DNA of 5,190 nt from Deltaproteobacteria bacterium (GTDB lineage: Bacteria > Desulfobacterota > Binatia > Binatales > Binataceae): assembly GCA_021786815.1 (NCBI GenBank), contig JAJYMR010000072.1, forward strand, positions 1 through 5,190. The letters are read 5' to 3'. Of this stretch, positions 1-5,190 are shown piece by piece (the first letter of the stretch is position 1; every line of letters begins with the position of its first letter). The position numbers were made by a program, and so were the translations under genes. The notes beneath the pieces were generated by a model, which was not told the DNA's origin, searched no databases, and was given only the letters and a program-made list of their open reading frames with translations.

Positions 1-480
1 AGGCCCGCCGCCGACAGCGATATCCCCGAACTCGTGCGGCTGGTTGGCGAGATGGCCGCCTATCACGAGTCGCTCGACGAGCGCGCGCGTTTCGATTGGA
101 AGGAGATCCGCGGTTCCGAGCGATGGCTCAGGCTGGTTCTCGCGCGCGACCATCATGCAATTTGGGTCGCGGACCACGGCGAAGGAATCCTGGTCGGCTA
201 CCTGTGGGTGCATCTGCGCCGCCTGCGCGAGGGTTATCAGCCGCCCGTCGTCGGCTATATCAGTCACGCCTTTCTCGAGGAGCATTGGCGCGGCCAGGGC
301 CTGATGCGAGGGATGCTCGAAATCGCCTACGACTGGTTCAGAGTCAAGGGAATGACCGTGGTGACGCTCGGCGTGCAGCATCGCAACTGGGCCGGCTCGG
401 CCGCATGGTATCGGCTCGGATTCCAGGACTGGAGCCATGAGCGGCGCCTTACGCTGAAGCCGGCAAAAAGCGGCTCCTGA
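1..480 (+). CDS. GNAT-family N-acetyltransferase (5'-partial)
   Basis: The reading frame is open from base 1 and ends at TGA 478-480, giving 159 visible residues. The first codons read RPAADSDIPELV, the usual opening of a GNAT domain (beta1 into alpha1), so the true start lies a little upstream and the GTG at 34 is internal. Motif A, the acetyl-CoA pyrophosphate-binding loop, is seen as W-RGQGL at residues 96-101, preceded by a beta strand (VVGYISHAFL). Further on, N-W-A-G-S-A-A-W-Y-R-L-G-F matches motif B, where an Asn and a Tyr before a Gly-Phe are typical. Members transfer an acetyl group from acetyl-CoA to an amine on a small molecule, peptide or protein. The substrate cannot be read from the sequence. 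It probably forms a separate transcription unit from the isc genes, because a terminator-like hairpin and promoters lie between them. Family assignment is firm; specific function is unknown. Confidence 0.9.
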   Translation, partial: RPAADSDIPELVRLVGEMAAYHESLDERARFDWKEIRGSERWLRLVLARDHHAIWVADHGEGILVGYLWVHLRRLREGYQPPVVGYISHAFLEEHWRGQGLMRGMLEIAYDWFRVKGMTVVTLGVQHRNWAGSAAWYRLGFQDWSHERRLTLKPAKSGS

Positions 481-503
481 CCTTTCGGTAAGGACTGGTT
501 TTT
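476..503 (+). terminator. Putative Rho-independent terminator of the GNAT gene
   Basis: An imperfect stem starts inside the last codons of the acetyltransferase gene. CCTT (481-484) pairs with AAGG (490-493) around a TCGGT loop, and the stem extends outward through G479-C495 and CC 476-477 with GG 497-498, with two mismatched positions. Five T's (499-503) follow at once. The stem is short and interrupted, so termination may be partial. It ends only three bases before the first TTGACA box, which fits a boundary between two transcription units. Confidence 0.45.
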
Positions 504-506
504 CCC

Positions 507-535
507 TTGACAACCGTGAGGAATCGCCTTACTAG
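507..535 (+). promoter_or_regulatory. Possible upstream promoter P1 (weak -10)
   Basis: A consensus -35 box TTGACA lies at 507-512. At 17 bp spacing the -10 position (530-535) reads TACTAG, which matches TATAAT at only three of six positions and lacks the final T. It may therefore be a weak promoter, or a decayed copy of the stronger promoter downstream, which has the same TTGACA-to-operator arrangement. The operator copy at 529-553 overlaps the proposed -10. Confidence 0.3.
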
Positions 536-553
536 ACTCGTTGAGTCCAGAAT
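529..553 (+). promoter_or_regulatory. Upstream operator copy (IscR/Rrf2 type 1-like dyad)
   Basis: The core is TAGACT (533-538), five bases, AGTCCA (544-549): a dyad with one mismatch. The inner GACT-N5-AGTC matches the core of the E. coli IscR type 1 site as I recall it, and flanking TA and AT bases lie near the outer positions of that 25-bp consensus. The 20-bp segment 530-549 differs from 601-620 at only two positions. Binding by an IscR-like Rrf2 regulator is inferred from the motif and from its position upstream of isc genes. Confidence 0.6.
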
Positions 554-620
554 TCCGCCGCGGCGCCTCTGTTCGTTTGACAGGAGGACGCGGAGAGTTA
601 TACTGGACTTGTTGAGTCCA
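530..620 (+). repeat. Pair of 20-bp direct repeats, 71 bp apart
   Basis: Segments 530-549 and 601-620 share TACTRGACTYGTTGAGTCCA, identical at 18 of 20 positions. Each copy holds the dyad operator and each lies 23-24 bp downstream of the first base of a TTGACA box. The similarity is confined to the operator and the -35 box; the DNA between is unrelated. That suggests selection on the functional parts, or an old duplication of a promoter-operator unit. Confidence 0.85.
577..604 (+). promoter_or_regulatory. Main isc operon promoter P2 (sigma70-like)
   Basis: A perfect -35 box TTGACA (577-582) and a near-consensus -10 box TATACT (599-604, five of six) are separated by 16 bp. Transcription would begin at about 610-612, leaving a leader of roughly 54 bases before the preferred iscS start at 665. 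The -10 box and start point lie within the operator at 600-624, so a bound repressor would block RNA polymerase directly. This is the best promoter in the window and is placed correctly to drive iscSUA-hscBA. Confidence 0.75.
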
Positions 621-624
621 CTAA
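600..624 (+). promoter_or_regulatory. Promoter-proximal operator, perfect dyad (IscR/Rrf2 type 1-like)
   Basis: TGGACT (604-609) and AGTCCA (615-620) are exact inverted repeats around a 5-bp spacer TGTTG. ATAC on the left and CTA on the right resemble the outer bases of the E. coli IscR type 1 consensus. By my count about 19 of 25 positions agree with that consensus as recalled; the chief difference is G instead of a pyrimidine just outside GACT. In E. coli, [2Fe-2S]-IscR binds such sites over the isc promoter and represses it when clusters are sufficient. The same logic is inferred here because the dyad covers the -10 and start point. No regulator gene is visible in the window to confirm the partner. 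Confidence 0.7.
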
Positions 625-643
625 TTTCGGCATGTCAGGGAGC

Positions 644-648
644 AGGAG
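644..648 (+). promoter_or_regulatory. Candidate iscS Shine-Dalgarno (poorly spaced)
   Basis: AGGAG is the only good Shine-Dalgarno-like sequence ahead of iscS. It lies 16 bases before ATG 665, farther than usual, and downstream of the in-frame ATG 632, which has no purine-rich box before it. There is no ATG, GTG or TTG in frame between 632 and 665. It weakly favours the 665 start, which homology supports better. Confidence 0.35.
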
Positions 649-664
649 TGGCCGACGGCTAGCG

Positions 665-1885
665 ATGGTTAAGCTACCCATTTACATGGACAATCATGCC
701 ACGACCCCGGTTGATCCCCGGGTGGTCGAGGCGATGTTGCCGTATTTCACGACCAAGTTTGGAAACGCCGCCAGCCGTAATCATAGCTTCGGATGGGAAG
801 CGGAAGAGGCGGTTGACCTTGCGCGCAACCAGATCGCGGCGATTATCGGTGGCAAGTCGAAGGAGATCATCTTCACCAGCGGCGCGACCGAGTCAGACAA
901 TCTCGCGATAAAGGGCGTCGTCGAGTTTTACAAGGAAAAGGGCAACCACATCGTGACCTGCGTGACCGAGCACAAGGCGGTGCTCGACAGTTGCCGCACG
1001 CTCGAGCGCCAGGGCAAGGCCACGGTGACCTATCTGCCGGTGGACAAGTACGGGATGGTTGACCCGGAGGATGTGCGCAAGGCGATAACCGACAAGACCG
1101 TGCTTATCTCGATCATGTACGCCAACAACGAGATCGGCACGATTCATCCGGTCCGCGAGATCGGAAAGATCGCGAAGGAAAAAGGGGTCATCTTCCACTG
1201 CGACGCGGTGCAGGCGGTGGGCAAGATCCCGGTGAACGCCGAGGCGGACGGGATCGATTTGCTCGCGATGAGCGGGCACAAGATTTACGGGCCCAAGGGT
1301 GTCGGCGCGCTATGGGTGCGCTCGAAGGGCCCACGCGTCAGGCTTACGCCGATAATCGACGGCGGAGGGCATGAGCGCGGGATGCGTTCGGGGACGCTGA
1401 ATGTTCCGGGTATCGTCGGCTTCGGCAAGGCGTGCGAGATAGCGCGGGCCGAGATGGCCGAAGAGGCCGTGCGCCTTAGCGGGCTTCGCAACCGGCTCCA
1501 GGCCGGGTTGTTCGAGCGTCTTGACGAGATTTATCTGAACGGGCATCCGACCGAGCGGCTTCCCGGCAATCTCAACCTGAGTTTCGCCTACGTCGAAGGC
1601 GAGTCGCTGCTTATGGGCATCAACGACGTCGCCGTGAGCTCGGGTTCGGCCTGCACGTCGGCGACGCTCGAGCCGTCGTACGTGATCCGGGCGCTCGGAA
1701 TCGACGAGGAACTCGCGCACAGCTCGATTCGGTTCGGGCTTGGTCGGTTCAACACCGAAGAGGACGTCGATTACGTGACCGAACGCGTCACGAAGGAAGT
1801 CAGGCGGCTGCGCGACATGTCACCGCTTTACGAGATGGCCAGGGAAGGCATCGATCTGAAATCCGTCCACTGGAAGGCGGAGTAA
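665..1885 (+). CDS. iscS: Cysteine desulfurase IscS
   Basis: This is a PLP-dependent class V aminotransferase-fold enzyme. It converts L-cysteine to L-alanine and carries the sulfur as a persulfide to IscU and other acceptors. From ATG 665 it has 406 residues (E. coli IscS has 404) and opens MVKLPIYMDNHATTPVDPR, as the family does. The PLP lysine is K206 in SGHKIYGPKG, the same number as in E. coli. The PLP-stacking histidine is in TEHKAVLD (H103). The mobile-loop cysteine is C330 in SSGSACTSATLEPSY, the long-loop group I (IscS/NifS) form. The C-terminus continues well past the loop, as in the IscU-binding region of true IscS. An in-frame ATG at 632 would add 11 basic residues (MSGSRSGRRLA) that are not part of the family, so I prefer 665. 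It is the first gene of the operon, 24 bases before iscU, with no iscR before it. Confidence 0.97.
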   Translation: MVKLPIYMDNHATTPVDPRVVEAMLPYFTTKFGNAASRNHSFGWEAEEAVDLARNQIAAIIGGKSKEIIFTSGATESDNLAIKGVVEFYKEKGNHIVTCVTEHKAVLDSCRTLERQGKATVTYLPVDKYGMVDPEDVRKAITDKTVLISIMYANNEIGTIHPVREIGKIAKEKGVIFHCDAVQAVGKIPVNAEADGIDLLAMSGHKIYGPKGVGALWVRSKGPRVRLTPIIDGGGHERGMRSGTLNVPGIVGFGKACEIARAEMAEEAVRLSGLRNRLQAGLFERLDEIYLNGHPTERLPGNLNLSFAYVEGESLLMGINDVAVSSGSACTSATLEPSYVIRALGIDEELAHSSIRFGLGRFNTEEDVDYVTERVTKEVRRLRDMSPLYEMAREGIDLKSVHWKAE

Positions 1886-1909
1886 CAGGCTTAATCGGGC
1901 GGAGGAATC

Positions 1910-2350
1910 ATGGCTTATTCCGACAAGGTTCTCGATCATTACAATAATCCGCGCAACGTCGGTTCGTTCTCGAAGGAGGATCCCGACATCGGGACGGGCG
2001 TGGTCGGCGCGCCGGAGTGCGGCGACGTTATGAAGCTGCAGCTCAAGATCAACGATCGTGGCGTGATCGAGGATGCCCGTTTCAAGACCTTCGGATGCGG
2101 AAGCGCGATCGCAAGTTCGAGTTATGTGACCGAACTCGTTAAGGGCAAGCATATCGACGAGGCGATTGCGATAAAAAACACCGTCATCGTGAAGGAACTG
2201 AATCTTCCGCCGGTCAAAATCCACTGCTCGGTGCTGGCCGAGGACGCGATCAAGGCCGCGATCGGCGACTGGAAGAAGCGAAAGGGCGTCGCGCAGGCGG
2301 ACGACCCCAAGGGCGAGCCGTCGCGAGCGGCCACGGGGAGCGGTGAGTAG
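1910..2350 (+). CDS. iscU: Fe-S cluster assembly scaffold IscU
   Basis: IscU is the scaffold on which IscS-derived sulfur and iron form a [2Fe-2S] cluster. The 146 residues begin MAYSDKVLDHYNNPRNVGSF, the conserved IscU start. The three ligand cysteines C37, C63 and C106, the assisting D39 (in ECGDVMKL) and H105 are all present at E. coli numbering. LPPVK at 99-103 is the motif recognised by the Hsp70 HscA, and both chaperone genes follow in this operon. A GGAGG box at 1901-1905, four bases before ATG 1910, supports the start. The protein is about 18 residues longer than E. coli IscU (128). The extra tail after residue ~126 is hydrophilic (Asp, Lys, Glu, Gly, Ser rich), looks disordered and has no recognisable motif. 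The tail lacks the cysteines of NifU C-terminal domains, so this is IscU, not NifU. Confidence 0.97.
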   Translation: MAYSDKVLDHYNNPRNVGSFSKEDPDIGTGVVGAPECGDVMKLQLKINDRGVIEDARFKTFGCGSAIASSSYVTELVKGKHIDEAIAIKNTVIVKELNLPPVKIHCSVLAEDAIKAAIGDWKKRKGVAQADDPKGEPSRAATGSGE

Positions 2351-2359
2351 GAACGGGCG

Positions 2360-2677
2360 ATGCTGACGCTGTCGGACGCGGCGGTCCGCAAGATAAAGGA
2401 ATTGGCCGCCGACAAGGGCGAGAGCGCCGGATTGCGCGTCAAAGTCGTGGGTGGGGGATGTTCGGGCTTGCAGTACCGGATGGAGATCGACTCCGTAAAG
2501 GAACGTGACAAGGTTTTCGAACGCGACGGAGCGAAACTCATCGTCGACAAGAAGAGTTTTCTTTACCTGAACGGATCGGAGCTGGATTTTGCAGAGGAGC
2601 TGATGTCCTCCGGTTTCAGGCTCGTCAATCCGCAAGTGAAGCGAACCTGCGGATGCGGGGAATCGTTCGTCGTATGA
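2360..2677 (+). CDS. iscA: A-type Fe-S carrier protein IscA
   Basis: This is a small HesB/IscA-family (A-type carrier) protein of 105 residues; E. coli IscA has 107. It accepts Fe-S clusters, or iron, and helps deliver clusters to apo-proteins. The three conserved cysteines are C34 in GGGCSGLQY and C97 and C99 in the C-terminal TCGCGESF. The start at ATG 2360 follows the iscU stop by nine bases, with an AGGAA box (2349-2353) overlapping that stop, indicating tight coupling of translation. Sequence alone separates IscA from the close paralogue ErpA poorly; its place between iscU and hscB favours IscA. Confidence 0.94.
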   Translation: MLTLSDAAVRKIKELAADKGESAGLRVKVVGGGCSGLQYRMEIDSVKERDKVFERDGAKLIVDKKSFLYLNGSELDFAEELMSSGFRLVNPQVKRTCGCGESFVV

Positions 2678-2704
2678 ACGAGATGGTTCGCAGCAGGCAA
2701 CTGG

Positions 2705-3349
2705 ATGAAGCTTCAATGCCCGTCATGCGGGGGGCAACAGGAACCGCAACTTATCTGTCGCCAATGCGGGGCGCCTCTCCCGGCTGAGCTGGACTGCTTC
2801 GCCGCGCTCGCACTCCCACGAAGACTGACGATAGACCCGTCCGCGCTCGAAGAGCGCTATCACGAATTGGGCAGAAGGGTTCATCCGGACCGCTTCGCCT
2901 CCAGTGCGCCGCGGGTCCGCGCCGCAAGCCTGGCCGGCACGGCGCTGTTGACGCGCAGCTATCGCACGCTTCGCGACCCCGCGAGCCGCGGCCTTTACTG
3001 GCTGGAACTGAACGGCGAGAAGCTCGCCGAGAACAACAAGCAGGTGCCGCCGGAGCTTGCGGAAACGGTGTTCGAGGTGCAGGAGCAGCTCGCCGAACTG
3101 CGCGGCGCGCCGGCGGGCCAGGACGGTGCACTAAGGCGCGAGGTCGAGGCGCGCAGGGATGAGCTGGGCGCCTCGATGGACGAACTGCGCGAGAAGCTCG
3201 CGTACAACTTCGCGCGATGGGACGAAAGCGACGGCTCCGACCGCGCGGAACTGGTCGCGGAGCTAAAGAGCGTGCTCTCGAAAATCGCGTACCTGAGGAC
3301 CCTGATTCGCGACGTCGATCGCGAACTTGAGAGCCCGAAAGCGGCCTGA
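2705..3349 (+). CDS. hscB: Co-chaperone HscB with N-terminal zinc-ribbon-like motif
   Basis: HscB is a J-domain co-chaperone that binds IscU, delivers it to HscA and stimulates HscA ATP hydrolysis. The J domain covers about residues 30-100 and has the essential HPD at 60-62 (GRRVHPDRFA), followed by LLTRSYRTLRDPASRGLYWL as in HscB. The C-terminal three-helix IscU-binding domain covers about 115-207 and ends with KIAYLRTLIRDVDREL. At 214 residues it is longer than E. coli HscB (171), mainly because of an N-terminal segment with C5-x2-C8 and C18-x2-C21, which looks like a zinc-binding rubredoxin/ribbon knuckle. Animal HSC20 has a comparable four-cysteine N-terminus; E. coli HscB does not. ATG 2705 is the only usable start in frame and is preceded by a weak AGG at 2695-2697. 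It lies 27 bases after iscA and 14 before hscA. Confidence 0.94.
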   Translation: MKLQCPSCGGQQEPQLICRQCGAPLPAELDCFAALALPRRLTIDPSALEERYHELGRRVHPDRFASSAPRVRAASLAGTALLTRSYRTLRDPASRGLYWLELNGEKLAENNKQVPPELAETVFEVQEQLAELRGAPAGQDGALRREVEARRDELGASMDELREKLAYNFARWDESDGSDRAELVAELKSVLSKIAYLRTLIRDVDRELESPKAA

Positions 3350-3362
3350 AAGACCTGAAAGA
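3345..3362 (+). repeat. 9-bp tandem duplication over the hscB stop codon
   Basis: CCTGAAAGA occurs twice in direct succession (3345-3353 and 3354-3362). The first copy contains the hscB TGA stop at 3347-3349. The second supplies the purine-rich GAAAGAA just before the hscA ATG, which is the only Shine-Dalgarno-like material there. It probably arose by slippage and sets the hscB-hscA spacing at 14 bases. Confidence 0.7.
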
Positions 3363-3363
3363 A

Positions 3364-5190
3364 ATGTCCCGAATATTCGGCATAGATCTCGGAACCACGA
3401 ACAGCCTTATCGCTGTGATGGAGGGCGACAAGGCGCGCGTGATTGCCGATCCCAGGACGGAAAACGCGCTGCTGCCGTCGGTGGTGGCGATTGCGCCCGA
3501 CGGGCGCGTCCACGTGGGCGACGAGGCGATCGCGATGGAGCCGCATCTGAGCCGCGAGCAGGACGGCCGCGTGAGCGCGGTCGGTTTTCCCGGCGGCGAA
3601 TACGGCGCGGTCATCCGCTCCGTCAAGCGTTACATGGGGCTTGGCGGCGGCGAAGTCGCCGACCAGGAGCGCCGGCGCTACATGTTTGCCGACCTGTCGG
3701 GTCCGGTGGTGCGCTTCAAGGTCGGAAAGCGGGTTTACACGCCGCCGCAGATATCGGCCGAGGTCCTGCGTGCGCTCAAGAATCGCGCCGAACAGGCGCT
3801 TGGTGAAAACGTCGAGCGCGTGGTTATCACCGTGCCCGCCTATTTCAACGACGGGCAGCGCCAGGCGACCAAGGACGCGGGCCGGCTTGCCGGGCTCGAC
3901 GTCGTCAGGCTCGTCAACGAACCGACTGCGGCGTCGCTTGCGTACGGACTGAACCAGCTTGCCGAGGGCAAGGTCGCGGTTTACGACCTGGGCGGCGGCA
4001 CTTTCGACGTCTCGATCCTGAACATCAAGGGCGGCGTCTTCGAGGTGCTCTCGACCAACGGCGATACGCATCTGGGCGGCGACGATATCGACCATGTGCT
4101 GGTTGACTGGCTGCTGGAAGGGCTTGCCGAAGACGTCAAGGCCGACCATCACGTCTGGAACAGCGCGCGGCATGTTGCCGAAGAAGCAAAGAAGCGGCTG
4201 AGTTCCGCCGAGGAGACCGAACTGGTTCTGGAGATGCCCGGCCGCGTCGTACGCAGGACGCTTGACCGTGCGCAGCTCGAACGAATCGCCGAGTCGCTGG
4301 TTGCGCGAACGCTAAAGCGATGCGAGATGGCGCTCAAGGACGCGCGGCTTGGCCGCGGCGAGGTCGATGCGGTCGTGCTGGTGGGCGGAGCGACGCGGAT
4401 GCCGCTGGTGCGCCGGAGGGTCGCCGAGCTTTTCGGCCGCGAGCCGCTATGCTCGCTCGATCCGGATCACGTGGTCGCGCTCGGCGCCGCGGTTCAGGCG
4501 GGCGTCCTGATGGGCGCGCAGCGCGAGATGCTGCTGCTCGACGTGGTGCCGCTTTCGCTAGGGCTTGAGACGGTGGGCGGCGTGATGGAGCGGATTATCC
4601 ATCGCAACACCACGATTCCGACCAACGTGACCGAGAAGTTCACGACCGCCGTGGACAACCAGACCCACGTGGACATTCACGTGCTTCAAGGCGAGCGTGA
4701 GATGGCCAGGGACTGCAGGAGTCTGGCCAGGTTCAAGCTCGGGCCGCTGGAACCGGCGCCAGCCGGTTTTCCGCGTATCGCGGTGACTTTTCTCATCGAT
4801 GCAAACGGGATACTAAATGTTAGCGCGCAAGACGAGCGTACCGGCCGCGAGCATTCGGTCGACGTCAAGCCGAGTTATGGCCTGACGGACGAGGAAATCG
4901 AGCGAATGCTCGAAGAGGCGATCGACCTGGGCGAGGCGGATGTGGAGGAGCGGTTGCTCACCGTGGCTCGCAACGATGCGCACCAGATTCTCTGTGCGCT
5001 GAGCAAGCAGCTTGGCGAGTGGGGTCATCTGGTGAGCGCCGAGGAACGCGTGAAGTTCGACGAAGCCTCCGCCCGGCTGGAGGCCGCGTCCCAAGGCACC
5101 GACCGCGAGCTTATCTCAAGAATGGTCGAGGAACTGAACGAGATGACCACTCCGTTCGCGGAGGGGATCATGGACGCTGCAATCAAGCAG
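3364..5190 (+). CDS. hscA: Hsp70-type chaperone HscA (3'-partial)
   Basis: HscA is the specialised Hsp70 that uses ATP to act on IscU bearing a cluster, with HscB as partner. The frame from ATG 3364 is open for 609 codons to the window edge. E. coli HscA has 616 residues, so only the extreme C-terminus should be missing. Nucleotide-binding domain signatures are IDLGTTNS (7-14), VPAYFND (157-163), NEPTAA (185-190), DLGGGTFD (208-215) and VLVGGATRMP (338-347). The interdomain linker is LLLDVVPLSLG (390-400), followed by the beta substrate-binding domain to about 505 and then the helical lid. DCRSLARF (450-457) and VKPSYGLTD (501-509) match HscA rather than DnaK. Translation is probably coupled to hscB, since the Shine-Dalgarno is weak (GAAAGAA) and the gap is 14 bases. 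No stop or frameshift is seen. Confidence 0.96.
   Translation, partial: MSRIFGIDLGTTNSLIAVMEGDKARVIADPRTENALLPSVVAIAPDGRVHVGDEAIAMEPHLSREQDGRVSAVGFPGGEYGAVIRSVKRYMGLGGGEVADQERRRYMFADLSGPVVRFKVGKRVYTPPQISAEVLRALKNRAEQALGENVERVVITVPAYFNDGQRQATKDAGRLAGLDVVRLVNEPTAASLAYGLNQLAEGKVAVYDLGGGTFDVSILNIKGGVFEVLSTNGDTHLGGDDIDHVLVDWLLEGLAEDVKADHHVWNSARHVAEEAKKRLSSAEETELVLEMPGRVVRRTLDRAQLERIAESLVARTLKRCEMALKDARLGRGEVDAVVLVGGATRMPLVRRRVAELFGREPLCSLDPDHVVALGAAVQAGVLMGAQREMLLLDVVPLSLGLETVGGVMERIIHRNTTIPTNVTEKFTTAVDNQTHVDIHVLQGEREMARDCRSLARFKLGPLEPAPAGFPRIAVTFLIDANGILNVSAQDERTGREHSVDVKPSYGLTDEEIERMLEEAIDLGEADVEERLLTVARNDAHQILCALSKQLGEWGHLVSAEERVKFDEASARLEAASQGTDRELISRMVEELNEMTTPFAEGIMDAAIKQ

Noticed and set aside
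34..480. GTG at 34 as the start of the acetyltransferase
   Set aside because: The frame is open to base 1 and the 11 codons before it read as the normal beginning of a GNAT domain. The gene is therefore cut by the window edge.
582..587. AGGAGG as a ribosome binding site for a leader peptide
   Set aside because: No ATG, GTG or TTG lies at a suitable distance, and it falls within the -35/-10 spacer of P2, so it would not be in the main transcript.
2674..2707. ATGA overlap at the iscA stop as an hscB start
   Set aside because: ATG 2674 and ATG 2683 are in a different frame from hscB. Only ATG 2705 opens the HscB frame.
1820..2716. 298-codon minus-strand open frame opposite iscU and iscA
   Set aside because: iscU and iscA on the plus strand have all their ligand residues. 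The minus-strand product resembles nothing and is a codon-bias artefact.
2995..4173. 392-codon open frame on the minus strand across hscB and hscA
   Set aside because: It lies opposite two well-supported genes, its product is rich in Arg, His, Val and Asp as expected of antisense reading of GC-rich coding DNA, and it shows no family motif.
3364..5190. DnaK instead of HscA
   Set aside because: The HscA-type segments DCRSLARF and VKPSYGLTD and the position right after hscB in an isc operon favour HscA.

Overview
The window carries a classical housekeeping iron-sulfur cluster assembly (ISC) operon from a GC-rich bacterium (roughly 60% GC by eye). All genes are on the + strand, in the order iscS - iscU - iscA - hscB - hscA. 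This order and the residues present are those of the proteobacterial-type ISC system. The composition, the 'DNHATT' start of IscS and the four-cysteine N-terminus of HscB would fit a deltaproteobacterial or related lineage (Desulfobacterota, Myxococcota, Binatota and similar), but the sequence does not fix the taxon.

Layout. Bases 1-480 are the 3' part of a GNAT N-acetyltransferase gene that starts upstream of the window. A modest stem-loop followed by five T's (476-503) overlaps its stop codon and probably ends that transcript. Bases 481-664 are a compact regulatory region with two TTGACA boxes. Each is followed, 23-24 bp later, by a copy of an 18/20-identical repeat containing the dyad TRGACT-N5-AGTCCA. 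The downstream copy is a perfect dyad and lies over the -10 and start region of a strong sigma70-like promoter (TTGACA-N16-TATACT). The dyad core GACT-N5-AGTC is that of [2Fe-2S]-IscR (Rrf2 family) type 1 sites, so this is probably feedback control of the isc operon. No iscR gene lies between the promoter and iscS, where it often sits. From about 665 onward the window is essentially coding, with gaps of only 9-27 bases between genes.

How the genes work together. IscS (cysteine desulfurase) takes sulfur from cysteine onto its loop cysteine and passes it to the scaffold IscU, where a cluster forms. The co-chaperone HscB delivers IscU to the Hsp70 HscA, which recognises the IscU LPPVK motif and drives cluster release. 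IscA is an A-type carrier that helps insert clusters into target proteins. Every key catalytic or ligand residue I looked for is present in all five proteins. HscA is open to the last base and lacks only its extreme C-terminus; a ferredoxin gene (fdx) commonly follows but is outside the window.

The most notable points are the duplicated operator/promoter module, the missing linked iscR, a CxxC...CxxC zinc-ribbon-like N-terminus on HscB (as in animal HSC20 but absent from E. coli HscB), and a C-terminal extension on IscU. I see no mobile element, CRISPR array or RNA gene, and no evidence of a wholly new system.
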